Positions 1 through 6,913 of a DNA stretch of 6,913 nucleotides are shown one piece after another. The stretch's first letter is position 1. Every line of letters starts with the position of its first letter. The translations under genes and the position numbers were made by a program. The notes beneath the pieces are model-generated. The model was not told where the DNA came from. It searched no databases and saw only the letters and a program-made list of their open reading frames with translations. This stretch comes from Phenylobacterium sp. (lineage in GTDB: Bacteria; Pseudomonadota; Alphaproteobacteria; Caulobacterales; Caulobacteraceae), in assembly GCA_028698405.1 (NCBI GenBank), contig JAQVDF010000106.1, forward strand, positions 1 through 6,913. The letters run 5' to 3'.

Positions 1-1
1 G

Positions 2-115
2 GGCCTCGTGCGGACCGCGGCCTGCACGCCGATCGTGACCGTGGCCGATCCGGCGGCCAACGCCTAGGCGACCCTGGCCCTGGCCCGCGAGGGGCACGAG
101 AAAGGCGTCGACCTG
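2..115 (+). pseudogene. nadE: N-terminal part of nadE, separated from the rest by an in-frame TAG
   Basis: Read in the same frame as the CDS at 116, this stretch encodes the missing nadE N-terminus. Before the stop it reads GLVRTAACTP and then a segment ending ADPAANA. After the stop it reads [17 protein letters not shown] and runs straight into LFPEL. The family pattern is a first beta-strand like FVRVAACTP, then DPAANA, then a helix and the FPEL strand, so both sides of the stop are homologous with no frame change. Only codon 65-67 (TAG) is wrong. Relatives often have Glu here as I remember them, and GAG to TAG is one base change. By alignment with the M. tuberculosis enzyme about nine codons and the true start lie before position 1. 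Sequencing error and genuine nonsense mutation cannot be told apart from one sequence. Confidence 0.75.

Positions 116-118
<3 letters not shown>
100..118 (+). promoter_or_regulatory. Possible restart ribosome binding site for shortened nadE
   Basis: GAAAGG at 100-105 matches the first part of the GAAAGGAGG Shine-Dalgarno consensus and sits ten bases before ATG 116. It could allow initiation downstream of the TAG at 65-67, 48 bases away. In an intact nadE these bases are coding (Glu-Lys-Gly), so the match may be chance. Confidence 0.3.
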
Positions 119-2009
<1,891 letters not shown>

Positions 2010-2014
<5 letters not shown>

Positions 2015-2025
2015 GCGGCTTCAGG
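2010..2025. terminator. Small dyad spanning the two facing stop codons (weak terminator candidate)
   Basis: CCTGA at 2010-2014 and TCAGG at 2021-2025 form a perfect five-base-pair inverted repeat around a six-base loop. Both arms contain a stop codon: the TGA of nadE on plus and the TGA of the tetR gene on minus. The stem is short and no U-run follows on either strand, so it is at best a weak bidirectional terminator. The symmetry may come simply from both genes ending in TGA. Confidence 0.2.
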
Positions 2026-2593
2026 GGTCGTCGACGATCCGCTGCAGGGTCGTGGCCAGCCGGTCGCGGAAGCGCATCCTGGCCTCGTCGTCGAAGCCGA
2101 GCCCGGAGTCCATGAACCGGCTGATCGCCACGCCCTTCATGATCGCCGCGATCAGCTGGCCTTTCACCTGGGCGTCGGGGCCGCCCAGCCAGTCGACCAG
2201 CGGGGCGTAGAAGTTGGCGTGGCTGGTCTTGCGGATCGCCTCGGCCGCCACCTGCGAGGAGAGCGAGCGCAGCACGATGACCAGGCAGTCGAGGCCGCGG
2301 TCGTCGGGCGGGGTGCAGACCAGGAAGTCGGCCATCCGCCGGCCGAAGGTCTCGCGCGGGTCGCAGAACAGCTCTACGGGGGCGCGGCCGCTCTGCAGCA
2401 CCTCGACGAGCAGCTCCTCCTTGCTGCCGAAGTAGCGGGAGATCAGCGCCGCATCGACGCCGGCGCAGGCGGCGATCTCGCGCAGGCTGGCGCCGTCGTA
2501 GCCTTCCTCGCGCAGCCGCTCCCGGGCGCAGTCGAGGATCGCCTGGCGGGTCGCCATGGCGTTGCGCGCACGCAGCACGCCGGGAGGGATCAT
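2021..2593 (-). CDS. TetR/AcrR-family transcriptional repressor, probable regulator of the adjacent RND pump
   Basis: A 190-residue one-component regulator, a typical TetR length. The N-terminal DNA-binding domain covers about residues 12-62. The segment [14 protein letters not shown] is helix 1, and [22 protein letters not shown] (in two parts, residues 35-55) is the helix-turn-helix with its recognition helix near 47-54, followed by the conserved GSKEELL. The rest should be the helical ligand-binding and dimerisation domain; its ligand cannot be read from sequence. Met1 at 2593 is preferred over Met13 at 2557: it has AAAGGGGG ten bases upstream, Met13 has no such site, and the residues before Met13 (RARN) look like a normal TetR lead-in. 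The gene is divergent from the adaptor-pump operon across 115 bp, the classic layout for a local efflux repressor. It has five cysteines (22, 43, 77, 93, 103), one of them in the helix-turn-helix. It is convergent with nadE, six bases apart. Family sure; target inferred. Confidence 0.93.
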   Translation of the reverse strand: MIPPGVLRARNAMATRQAILDCARERLREEGYDGASLREIAACAGVDAALISRYFGSKEELLVEVLQSGRAPVELFCDPRETFGRRMADFLVCTPPDDRGLDCLVIVLRSLSSQVAAEAIRKTSHANFYAPLVDWLGGPDAQVKGQLIAAIMKGVAISRFMDSGLGFDDEARMRFRDRLATTLQRIVDDP

Positions 2594-2603
2594 GCTATTT
2601 TTG

Positions 2604-2611
2604 CCCCCTTT
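2604..2611 (-). promoter_or_regulatory. Ribosome binding site for the tetR-type gene
   Basis: On the minus strand AAAGGGGG precedes ATG 2593 with a ten-base spacer. This purine run supports the upstream start rather than the internal Met13 codon at 2557, whose upstream sequence has no Shine-Dalgarno-like run. Confidence 0.55.
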
Positions 2612-2625
2612 CGGACACGAAGCGT

Positions 2626-2644
2626 CTTGCGAACCATACGCAAG
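2626..2644. promoter_or_regulatory. 19-bp palindrome, probable TetR operator
   Basis: CTTGCG at 2626-2631 and CGCAAG at 2639-2644 are perfect inverted arms around a seven-base spacer, AACCATA. Further partial symmetry lies outside, GCG at 2622-2624 and CGC at 2647-2649, offset by one base. The size and central position between divergent genes fit the operators bound by TetR dimers. The left arm overlaps the proposed -35 of the pump promoter, so binding would block polymerase. Binding by this particular repressor is inferred from location. Confidence 0.6.
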
Positions 2645-2657
2645 GTCGCCTTATAAA
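2627..2657 (+). promoter_or_regulatory. Candidate promoter of the adaptor-pump operon
   Basis: TTGCGA at 2627-2632 (four of six matches to TTGACA) and TATAAA at 2652-2657 (five of six matches to TATAAT) are 19 bases apart, or 18 if the -10 is read as TTATAA at 2651-2656. This is slightly long but usable. Transcription would begin near 2664, giving a leader of about 45 bases. The -35 lies inside the palindrome proposed as the operator. Confidence 0.45.
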
Positions 2658-2675
2658 GTCATCGCTCGTTGACTT

Positions 2676-2701
2676 GGCTCCTCTCCCCGGGAGCCTAGGG
2701 G
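2676..2701 (+). promoter_or_regulatory. Leader hairpin and ribosome binding site of the adaptor gene
   Basis: AGGGG at 2697-2701 is the Shine-Dalgarno, seven bases before ATG 2709. Just upstream, GGCTCC (2676-2681) pairs perfectly with GGAGCC (2690-2695) around an eight-base loop. An alternative pairing of TCCCC (2684-2688) with GGGGA (2698-2702) would cover the Shine-Dalgarno and cannot coexist with the first hairpin. Two exclusive structures beside the start could tune translation, but the region is short and GC-rich and chance pairing is likely. Confidence 0.35.
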
Positions 2702-2708
2702 ATAATCC

Positions 2709-3815
2709 ATGCTCTACAAGCTCGCGCCGGTTGCGGCGGCGGGTGCGGCCGCGCTTCTGCTCGCATCCTGCTCCGCCCAGAGCCAGACCGCCCCCGCTCC
2801 TCCGCCGGCCCAGGTCTCCGTCGCCGTCCCGATCAAGCAGACGGTGGTCGAATGGCAGGAATTCCCCGGTCGCTTCGAAGCGCCGGAACGCGTGGAGGTG
2901 CGCGCCCGCGCCGGCGGCTTCCTGCAGAGCGCCCACTTCAAGGAAGGCGCCTTCGTCAGGAAGGGCCAGCTGCTGTTCACCCTGGACCCGCGCCCGGCGC
3001 AGGCCCAGCTCGCCGCCGCCCGCGCCCAGGCCGACCTCGCCAGGCGCGAGCTGCAGCGGGCCGAGGAACTGCTGAAGGCCCAGGCGATCAGCCAGGAAGA
3101 GTACGAGAACCGCAAGGCGACCTACGCCGTCGCCGAGGCGGCGGTGCGCGCCCGCGCCCTCGACCTCGAGTTCACCCGCGTGACCGCGCCGGTCTCCGGC
3201 GTCGTCTCCGACCGCAAGGTCGACCCCGGCAACGTCATCTCCGGCGGCTCTTCGCAGGCCGACGTGCTGACCACGGTGGTGTCGGTCACGCCGATCCACT
3301 TCGTGTTCGACGCTTCCGAGAGCCAGCTGCTCGAGCGGCTGCGCCGCGGCGCCGGCCAGAGCCGCATCCAGGTGCGGCTGCAGGACGAGACCGAGCACCG
3401 CTGGACCGGCCGCGTCGATTTCCTCGACAACGCCGTCGACGGCCGCTCGGGCGTGGTGCGCATGCGCGCGGTGATCGACAATCCCGACGGCTTCCTGCGG
3501 CCCGGCATGTTCGGCCGCGCCCGCGTCGAGACCGGCGCCGCCTACGAGGCCCTCCTGGTGCCCGACACCGCCATCGTCACCGACGGCGCCCGCCGCGCCG
3601 TGCACGTGGTGGCCGAGGACGGCTCGGCCAGCCTGAAGCCGGTGGTGCTCGGCCCGCTGCAGGGCAACCTGCGGGTGGTCCGCGAAGGCCTGAAGCCGAC
3701 CGACCGCGTGGTCGTCGGCGGCATGCAGCGGATCATGCCCGGCGCCAAGGTGCAGGCCCGCACCGTGCAGATCACCCCCGTCTCGGCTCCGGCCGACGCC
3801 ACGCCGGCGGCCTGA
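2709..3815 (+). CDS. RND efflux pump periplasmic adaptor (membrane fusion protein), lipoprotein
   Basis: A 368-residue adaptor that bridges the inner-membrane RND pump and an outer-membrane channel. The N-terminus is a lipoprotein signal peptide: Lys4, a hydrophobic stretch to residue 19, and a lipobox LLAS followed by Cys21, the lipidated residue. A proline- and alanine-rich linker follows. Residues about 58-93 (RVEVRARAGGFLQ, then a segment ending LLFTLDP) are the first lipoyl half-motif; about 96-150 form the alpha-helical hairpin; about 155-180 (FTRVTAPVSGVVSDR) are the second lipoyl half. About 185-275 are the beta-barrel (VSVTPIHFVFDASESQLL; RPGMFGRARV), and the remainder is the membrane-proximal domain. 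Length is slightly short of the usual 370-400. It starts at ATG 2709 with AGGGG seven bases upstream. Its TGA stop is two bases before the pump ATG, so the two are cotranscribed. Family assignment is firm; substrates are unknown. It is of the AcrA/MexA/MexE type, and no exact symbol can be justified. Confidence 0.95.
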   Translation: MLYKLAPVAAAGAAALLLASCSAQSQTAPAPPPAQVSVAVPIKQTVVEWQEFPGRFEAPERVEVRARAGGFLQSAHFKEGAFVRKGQLLFTLDPRPAQAQLAAARAQADLARRELQRAEELLKAQAISQEEYENRKATYAVAEAAVRARALDLEFTRVTAPVSGVVSDRKVDPGNVISGGSSQADVLTTVVSVTPIHFVFDASESQLLERLRRGAGQSRIQVRLQDETEHRWTGRVDFLDNAVDGRSGVVRMRAVIDNPDGFLRPGMFGRARVETGAAYEALLVPDTAIVTDGARRAVHVVAEDGSASLKPVVLGPLQGNLRVVREGLKPTDRVVVGGMQRIMPGAKVQARTVQITPVSAPADATPAA

Positions 3816-3820
3816 CCATG
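3806..3820 (+). promoter_or_regulatory. Weak ribosome binding site with translational coupling at the adaptor-pump junction
   Basis: Only a weak GGCGG at 3806-3810 precedes the pump ATG at 3818, inside the last adaptor codons. The adaptor TGA at 3813-3815 lies two bases before that ATG. Ribosomes ending on the adaptor probably restart on the pump, keeping the two subunits in ratio. Confidence 0.45.
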
Positions 3821-6800
3821 CGCTTCTCGCGGTTCTTCATCGACCGGCCGATCTTCGCGGCCGTGATCTCGATCGTCATCACGCTGGTGGGCGTCTTCGC
3901 CTTCCGCGTGCTGCCGCTCGCCCAGTATCCGGACATCGCCCCGCCGACCATCGCCATCACCGCGGTCTATCCCGGCGCCTCGGCCGAGACCGTGGCCGAG
4001 ACGGTGGCCGCGCCGATCGAGCAGGAGATCAACGGCGTCGAGGGCATGCTCTACATGACCTCGTCCTCGACGGCGGACGGGATGGCCCAGATCATGGTCA
4101 CCTTCCGCCAGGGGACCGACCTCGACGACGCCCAGGTGCTGGTGCAGAACCGCGTCTCGGTCGCCGAGCCGCGCCTGCCCGAGCAGGTGCGCCAGGTCGG
4201 CGTGACGGTGAACAAGCAGCTCACCGGCTTCCTGATGGTCGTGGCGCTGTCGGCCAAGACGCCGGACGCTGACCTCGATCACATCGGCAACTTCGCCTAC
4301 ACGACGCTGCGCGACCGCCTGCTGCGGGTGCCCGGCGTCGGCGGGGTGCAGCTGTTCAGCGGCATCTACTCGATGCGGGTGTGGATCGACCCGGCCAAGG
4401 CCGCGGCCCGCGGCCTGACCGCCGACGACATCATCCAGTCGCTGCGCCGCCAGAACATCCAGGCCGCCGGCGGCATGATCGGCCAGGCGCCGCAGTACGG
4501 CGACAGCCCGGCCCACCAGCTGCCCGTGCAGGTCGAGGGCCGGCTCTCCAGCCCCGAGGAGTTCGGCGAGATCGTCGTGCGCACCGACCCCGATGGGCGG
4601 GTGATCCGCCTGCGCGACGTGGCCCGCGTCGAGCTCGGCGCGCAGGTCTACAACATGCGCGGCTTCTTCGACGGCGAGCCGGGCGTGGCCATGGCCGTGC
4701 TGCAGCAGCCCGGCTCCAACGCCCTTTCCACCGCCGAGGCCGTGCTGAAGGTGCTGGAGGAGACCGAAGCCGACCTGCCGTCCGACGCCCGCATCCGCGT
4801 GCCCTACAACCCGACGGAGTTCGTCCAGGCCTCGGTCACCGAGGTCCAGCGCACCCTGATCGAAGCCTGCTTGCTGGTGGTGATCGTGGTTCTGGTCTTC
4901 CTGCAGACCTGGCGTGCGGCGATCATCCCGATCCTGGCGATCCCGGTGGCGCTGCTGGGGGCCTTCGGCATCCTCCTGGCGCTGGGCTACTCGATCAACT
5001 CGCTGTCGCTGTTCGCCCTGGTGTTGGCGGTCGGCATCGTGGTGGACGACGCCATCGTGGTGGTGGAGAGCGTCGAGCGGCACATCCGCGAAGGGCTCAG
5101 CCCGCGCGAGGCCGCCTACAAGACCATGGACGAGGTCTCCGGCGCGCTGATCGCCATCGGACTGGTGCTGATGGCGGTGTTCGTGCCGGCCGCCTTCATG
5201 CCAGGCATCCCGGGCCAGTTCTACCGGCAGTTCGCGGTGACCATCTCGGCCGCCACGGCGATCTCGCTGCTGGTCTCGCTGACCCTGTCGCCGGCGCTGG
5301 CCGCCATCCTGCTGAAGCCGCACCGCAAGGGCCCGCCCACGGGCCCGGCCTGGATGCGGCCGCTGCGGGCCGCGGGCGACAAGTTCAACGCCGGTTTCGA
5401 CTGGCTGAGCGCCCGCTACGGCCGGCTCACCTCGCGTCTGGTGCGGACCACGGCGGTGGTGCTGGCGGTCTACGTCGGCCTCATCGCGCTGGCCGGCTGG
5501 CGGATGACCGCCACGCCCACGGGCTTCATTCCCGAGCAGGACCAGGGCTTCCTGATCGGCGTGGTGCAGCTGCCGCCGGGCGCCTCGCTCGACCGCACCG
5601 AGGCAGCCATGCGCAAGGTCTGGAACACGGCCCTGGAGACGCCTGGCGTCGACACCGTCGCCGCCTTCGCCGGCATGGACGGGGCCAGCTTCTCGGCCAG
5701 CTCCAACGGGGGGGTGATGTTCATCGCCCTCGACGAGTACGGCACGCGCCCGCCCGCCCAGGATCTGGCCAACCAGCTGATGGGCAAGCTCGGCGGGCTG
5801 GACGAGGCCAGCGTCTTCTTCCTGCCGCCGCCGCCCGTGGAAGGCATGGGCAACGCCGGCGGCTTCAAGATGATGGTCCAGGACCGTTCGGGCGCCGGCT
5901 ATCGCCAGCTCGAGCAGGCGGCAGGCGCGGTGATGGGCGCGGCCCAGCAGGAGAGGGCGGTGGCCGGGGTGTTCTCCGGCTTCAACACCGGCTCGCCGCG
6001 GCTGGTGGCCGACGTCGACCGCGAGAAGGCGCTGATGCTGGGGATCGACCCCAGTCAGGTCTACAGCGCGCTGGGCGCCTACCTCGGCTCGACCTACGTC
6101 AACGACTTCAACATGCTGGGCCGCACCTTCCGGGTGACCGCCCAGGCCGAGGCTTCCGAGCGGGACGACCCGGCCGACGTCGCCAACCTGCGGGTTCGCG
6201 GCCCTTCGGGCGAGATGACCCCGATCGGCTCGCTCGCCACCCTGCGCGAGGAGACCGGCCCGGTGCGGGTGGTGCGCTACAACCTGTTCCCGGCCGCCGA
6301 GGTGCAGGGAGCCGCCGCGCCCGGCGTCTCCTCCGGCGATGCGCTGGGCGCCATGGAGCGGATCGCCGACCAGGCGCTGCCCCAGGGCTTCGGCTTCGAA
6401 TGGACCGAGCTCGCCCTGCAGGAGCGGATGAGCGGCAGCGGGACGATCATCTTCGTGATGGCCGCGGTGCTGGTATTCCTGGTGCTGGCCGCCCAGTACG
6501 AGGCCCTGACCCTGCCGCTGGCGGTGATCCTGATCGTGCCGATGTGCCTCCTGGCCGCCTTCGTGGGGGTCAACATCCGGGGCCAGGACAACAACATCCT
6601 GACCCAGGTGGGCCTGCTGGTGCTGATGGCGCTGGCGGCTAAGAACGCCATCCTGATCGTGGAGTTCGCCAAGCAGGGCGAGGAGCGGGGGCTCGACCGG
6701 TTCCAGGCCGCCATCGAGGCCGCCCGGGTCCGCCTGCGGCCGATTCTGATGACCTCGGTGGCCTTCATCTCCGGCGTCGTGCCTCTGGCCTTCGCCCACG

Positions 6801-6913
6801 GCCCCGGCGCGGAGATGCGTCAGGCGCTGGGGACGGCTGTGTTCTTCGGGATGATCGGGGTGACCGCCTTCGGGCTGGTGTTCACGCCGGTGTTCTACGT
6901 GGTCTGCCGGGCG
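3818..6913 (+). CDS. RND multidrug efflux transporter permease (HAE1 family), C-terminus cut by window end
   Basis: A proton-driven inner-membrane pump that exports hydrophobic or amphiphilic compounds through the adaptor and an outer-membrane channel. The frame is open for 1032 codons to the last base with no stop; relatives are about 1040-1060 residues, so 10-30 are missing. It opens with the family signature MRFSRFFIDRPIFA and transmembrane segment 1 (about 10-30). The first periplasmic porter and docking region follows, then segments 2-6 (about 347-490), segment 7 (about 545-562), the second periplasmic region, and segments 8-12 from about 876. The proton-relay residues are present: Asp410 and Asp411 (GIVVDDAIVVVE) and Lys942 (AAKNAILIVEFAK), equivalent to AcrB Asp407, Asp408 and Lys940. 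The RLRPILMTS motif of segment 11 is also intact. The porter loop near 615-635 (AFAGMDGASFSASSNGG) aligns without gaps to MexF/OqxB-type pumps better than to AcrB. It looks fully functional. Confidence 0.96.
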   Translation, partial: MRFSRFFIDRPIFAAVISIVITLVGVFAFRVLPLAQYPDIAPPTIAITAVYPGASAETVAETVAAPIEQEINGVEGMLYMTSSSTADGMAQIMVTFRQGTDLDDAQVLVQNRVSVAEPRLPEQVRQVGVTVNKQLTGFLMVVALSAKTPDADLDHIGNFAYTTLRDRLLRVPGVGGVQLFSGIYSMRVWIDPAKAAARGLTADDIIQSLRRQNIQAAGGMIGQAPQYGDSPAHQLPVQVEGRLSSPEEFGEIVVRTDPDGRVIRLRDVARVELGAQVYNMRGFFDGEPGVAMAVLQQPGSNALSTAEAVLKVLEETEADLPSDARIRVPYNPTEFVQASVTEVQRTLIEACLLVVIVVLVFLQTWRAAIIPILAIPVALLGAFGILLALGYSINSLSLFALVLAVGIVVDDAIVVVESVERHIREGLSPREAAYKTMDEVSGALIAIGLVLMAVFVPAAFMPGIPGQFYRQFAVTISAATAISLLVSLTLSPALAAILLKPHRKGPPTGPAWMRPLRAAGDKFNAGFDWLSARYGRLTSRLVRTTAVVLAVYVGLIALAGWRMTATPTGFIPEQDQGFLIGVVQLPPGASLDRTEAAMRKVWNTALETPGVDTVAAFAGMDGASFSASSNGGVMFIALDEYGTRPPAQDLANQLMGKLGGLDEASVFFLPPPPVEGMGNAGGFKMMVQDRSGAGYRQLEQAAGAVMGAAQQERAVAGVFSGFNTGSPRLVADVDREKALMLGIDPSQVYSALGAYLGSTYVNDFNMLGRTFRVTAQAEASERDDPADVANLRVRGPSGEMTPIGSLATLREETGPVRVVRYNLFPAAEVQGAAAPGVSSGDALGAMERIADQALPQGFGFEWTELALQERMSGSGTIIFVMAAVLVFLVLAAQYEALTLPLAVILIVPMCLLAAFVGVNIRGQDNNILTQVGLLVLMALAAKNAILIVEFAKQGEERGLDRFQAAIEAARVRLRPILMTSVAFISGVVPLAFAHGPGAEMRQALGTAVFFGMIGVTAFGLVFTPVFYVVCRA

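Larger units (their letters stand above)
2594..2708. promoter_or_regulatory. Divergent control region between the tetR-type gene and the RND efflux operon
   Basis: These 115 bases separate the start codons of the repressor (minus) and the adaptor (plus) and are visibly richer in A and T than the genes. They must hold both promoters. Seen within are a 19-bp palindrome at 2626-2644, a sigma-70-like -10 at 2652-2657, a hairpin at 2676-2695, and a Shine-Dalgarno on each side. I saw no convincing -10 for the minus-strand gene; the palindrome arm read on minus offers TTGCGT as a -35, but TCGTGT 17 bases on is a poor -10. Confidence 0.8.

Noticed and set aside
2555..2557. Internal ATG (Met13) as the start of the TetR-family gene
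   Set aside because: No Shine-Dalgarno precedes it, and the residues before it fit the usual TetR lead-in, while ATG 2593 has a purine-rich site at good spacing.
2669..2706. TTGACT (2669-2674) and GATAAT (2701-2706) as an alternative pump promoter
   Set aside because: The spacing is 26 bases, far too long, and the -10 would lie two bases before the start codon.
2595..3605. A 336-codon minus-strand frame opposite the adaptor and running through the control region
   Set aside because: It is low-complexity Ala/Gly/His-rich translation antisense to a well-supported lipoprotein adaptor, and it has no recognisable domain.
5708..5714. Run of seven G bases in the pump gene as a possible frameshift or phase-variation site
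   Set aside because: The pump frame and its family similarity continue correctly across the run (Asn-Gly-Gly-Val-Met), so there is no sign of slippage in this copy.
4381..6642. A 753-codon open frame on the plus strand inside the pump gene
   Set aside because: It is in a different frame from the pump and is made almost only of Arg, Gly, Ala and Pro, typical of a shadow frame in high-GC DNA.
3542..6799. A 1085-codon open frame on the minus strand opposite the adaptor end and the pump gene
   Set aside because: It is a product of G/C-rich third positions in the sense gene. The predicted protein is a low-complexity mix of His, Gln, Arg, Gly and Asp with no fold or motif, and the plus strand encodes an intact RND pump over the same bases.

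Overview
This window is high-GC bacterial chromosome with codons strongly biased to G or C in the third position. It holds four protein genes and no RNA genes, mobile elements or CRISPR. Gene content and style (two-domain glutamine-dependent NAD+ synthase, TetR regulator divergent from an RND pump) fit an alphaproteobacterium, perhaps Caulobacterales (Caulobacter, Phenylobacterium, Brevundimonas). That placement is inference from protein flavour, not from a marker gene.

Layout. (1) Positions 2-2014, plus strand: nadE, glutamine-hydrolysing NAD+ synthase. Its first few codons lie before the window. The reading frame carries an in-frame TAG at 65-67, inside the conserved N-terminal region. The open frame after it can only begin at ATG 116, which leaves out about 47 residues but keeps all catalytic residues. 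(2) Positions 2021-2593, minus strand: a TetR/AcrR-family repressor, convergent with nadE and separated from it by six bases. (3) Positions 2594-2708: a 115-bp divergent control region with a 19-bp palindrome that is a good operator candidate, a probable promoter for the pump genes, and a small leader hairpin beside the ribosome binding site. (4) Positions 2709-3815, plus strand: the periplasmic adaptor lipoprotein of an RND efflux pump. (5) Positions 3818-6913, plus strand: the RND inner-membrane pump (HAE1 family), starting two bases after the adaptor stop and running off the window end with perhaps 10-30 residues missing.

How it works together. Adaptor and pump form an operon and would assemble with an outer-membrane channel (probably the next gene downstream, not visible) into a tripartite drug or solvent exporter. 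The divergent TetR protein most likely represses the operon, and perhaps itself, from the shared intergenic operator until a pump substrate binds it. This resembles the arrangement known for Caulobacter TipR with AcrAB2-NodT. NadE is a housekeeping neighbour with no visible functional link.

The window is mostly ordinary. The one real anomaly is the premature stop in nadE, normally an essential gene where no second pathway exists. It may be a sequencing error, a true lesion rescued by internal restart, or decay of a redundant copy. I found no evidence of an undescribed system.
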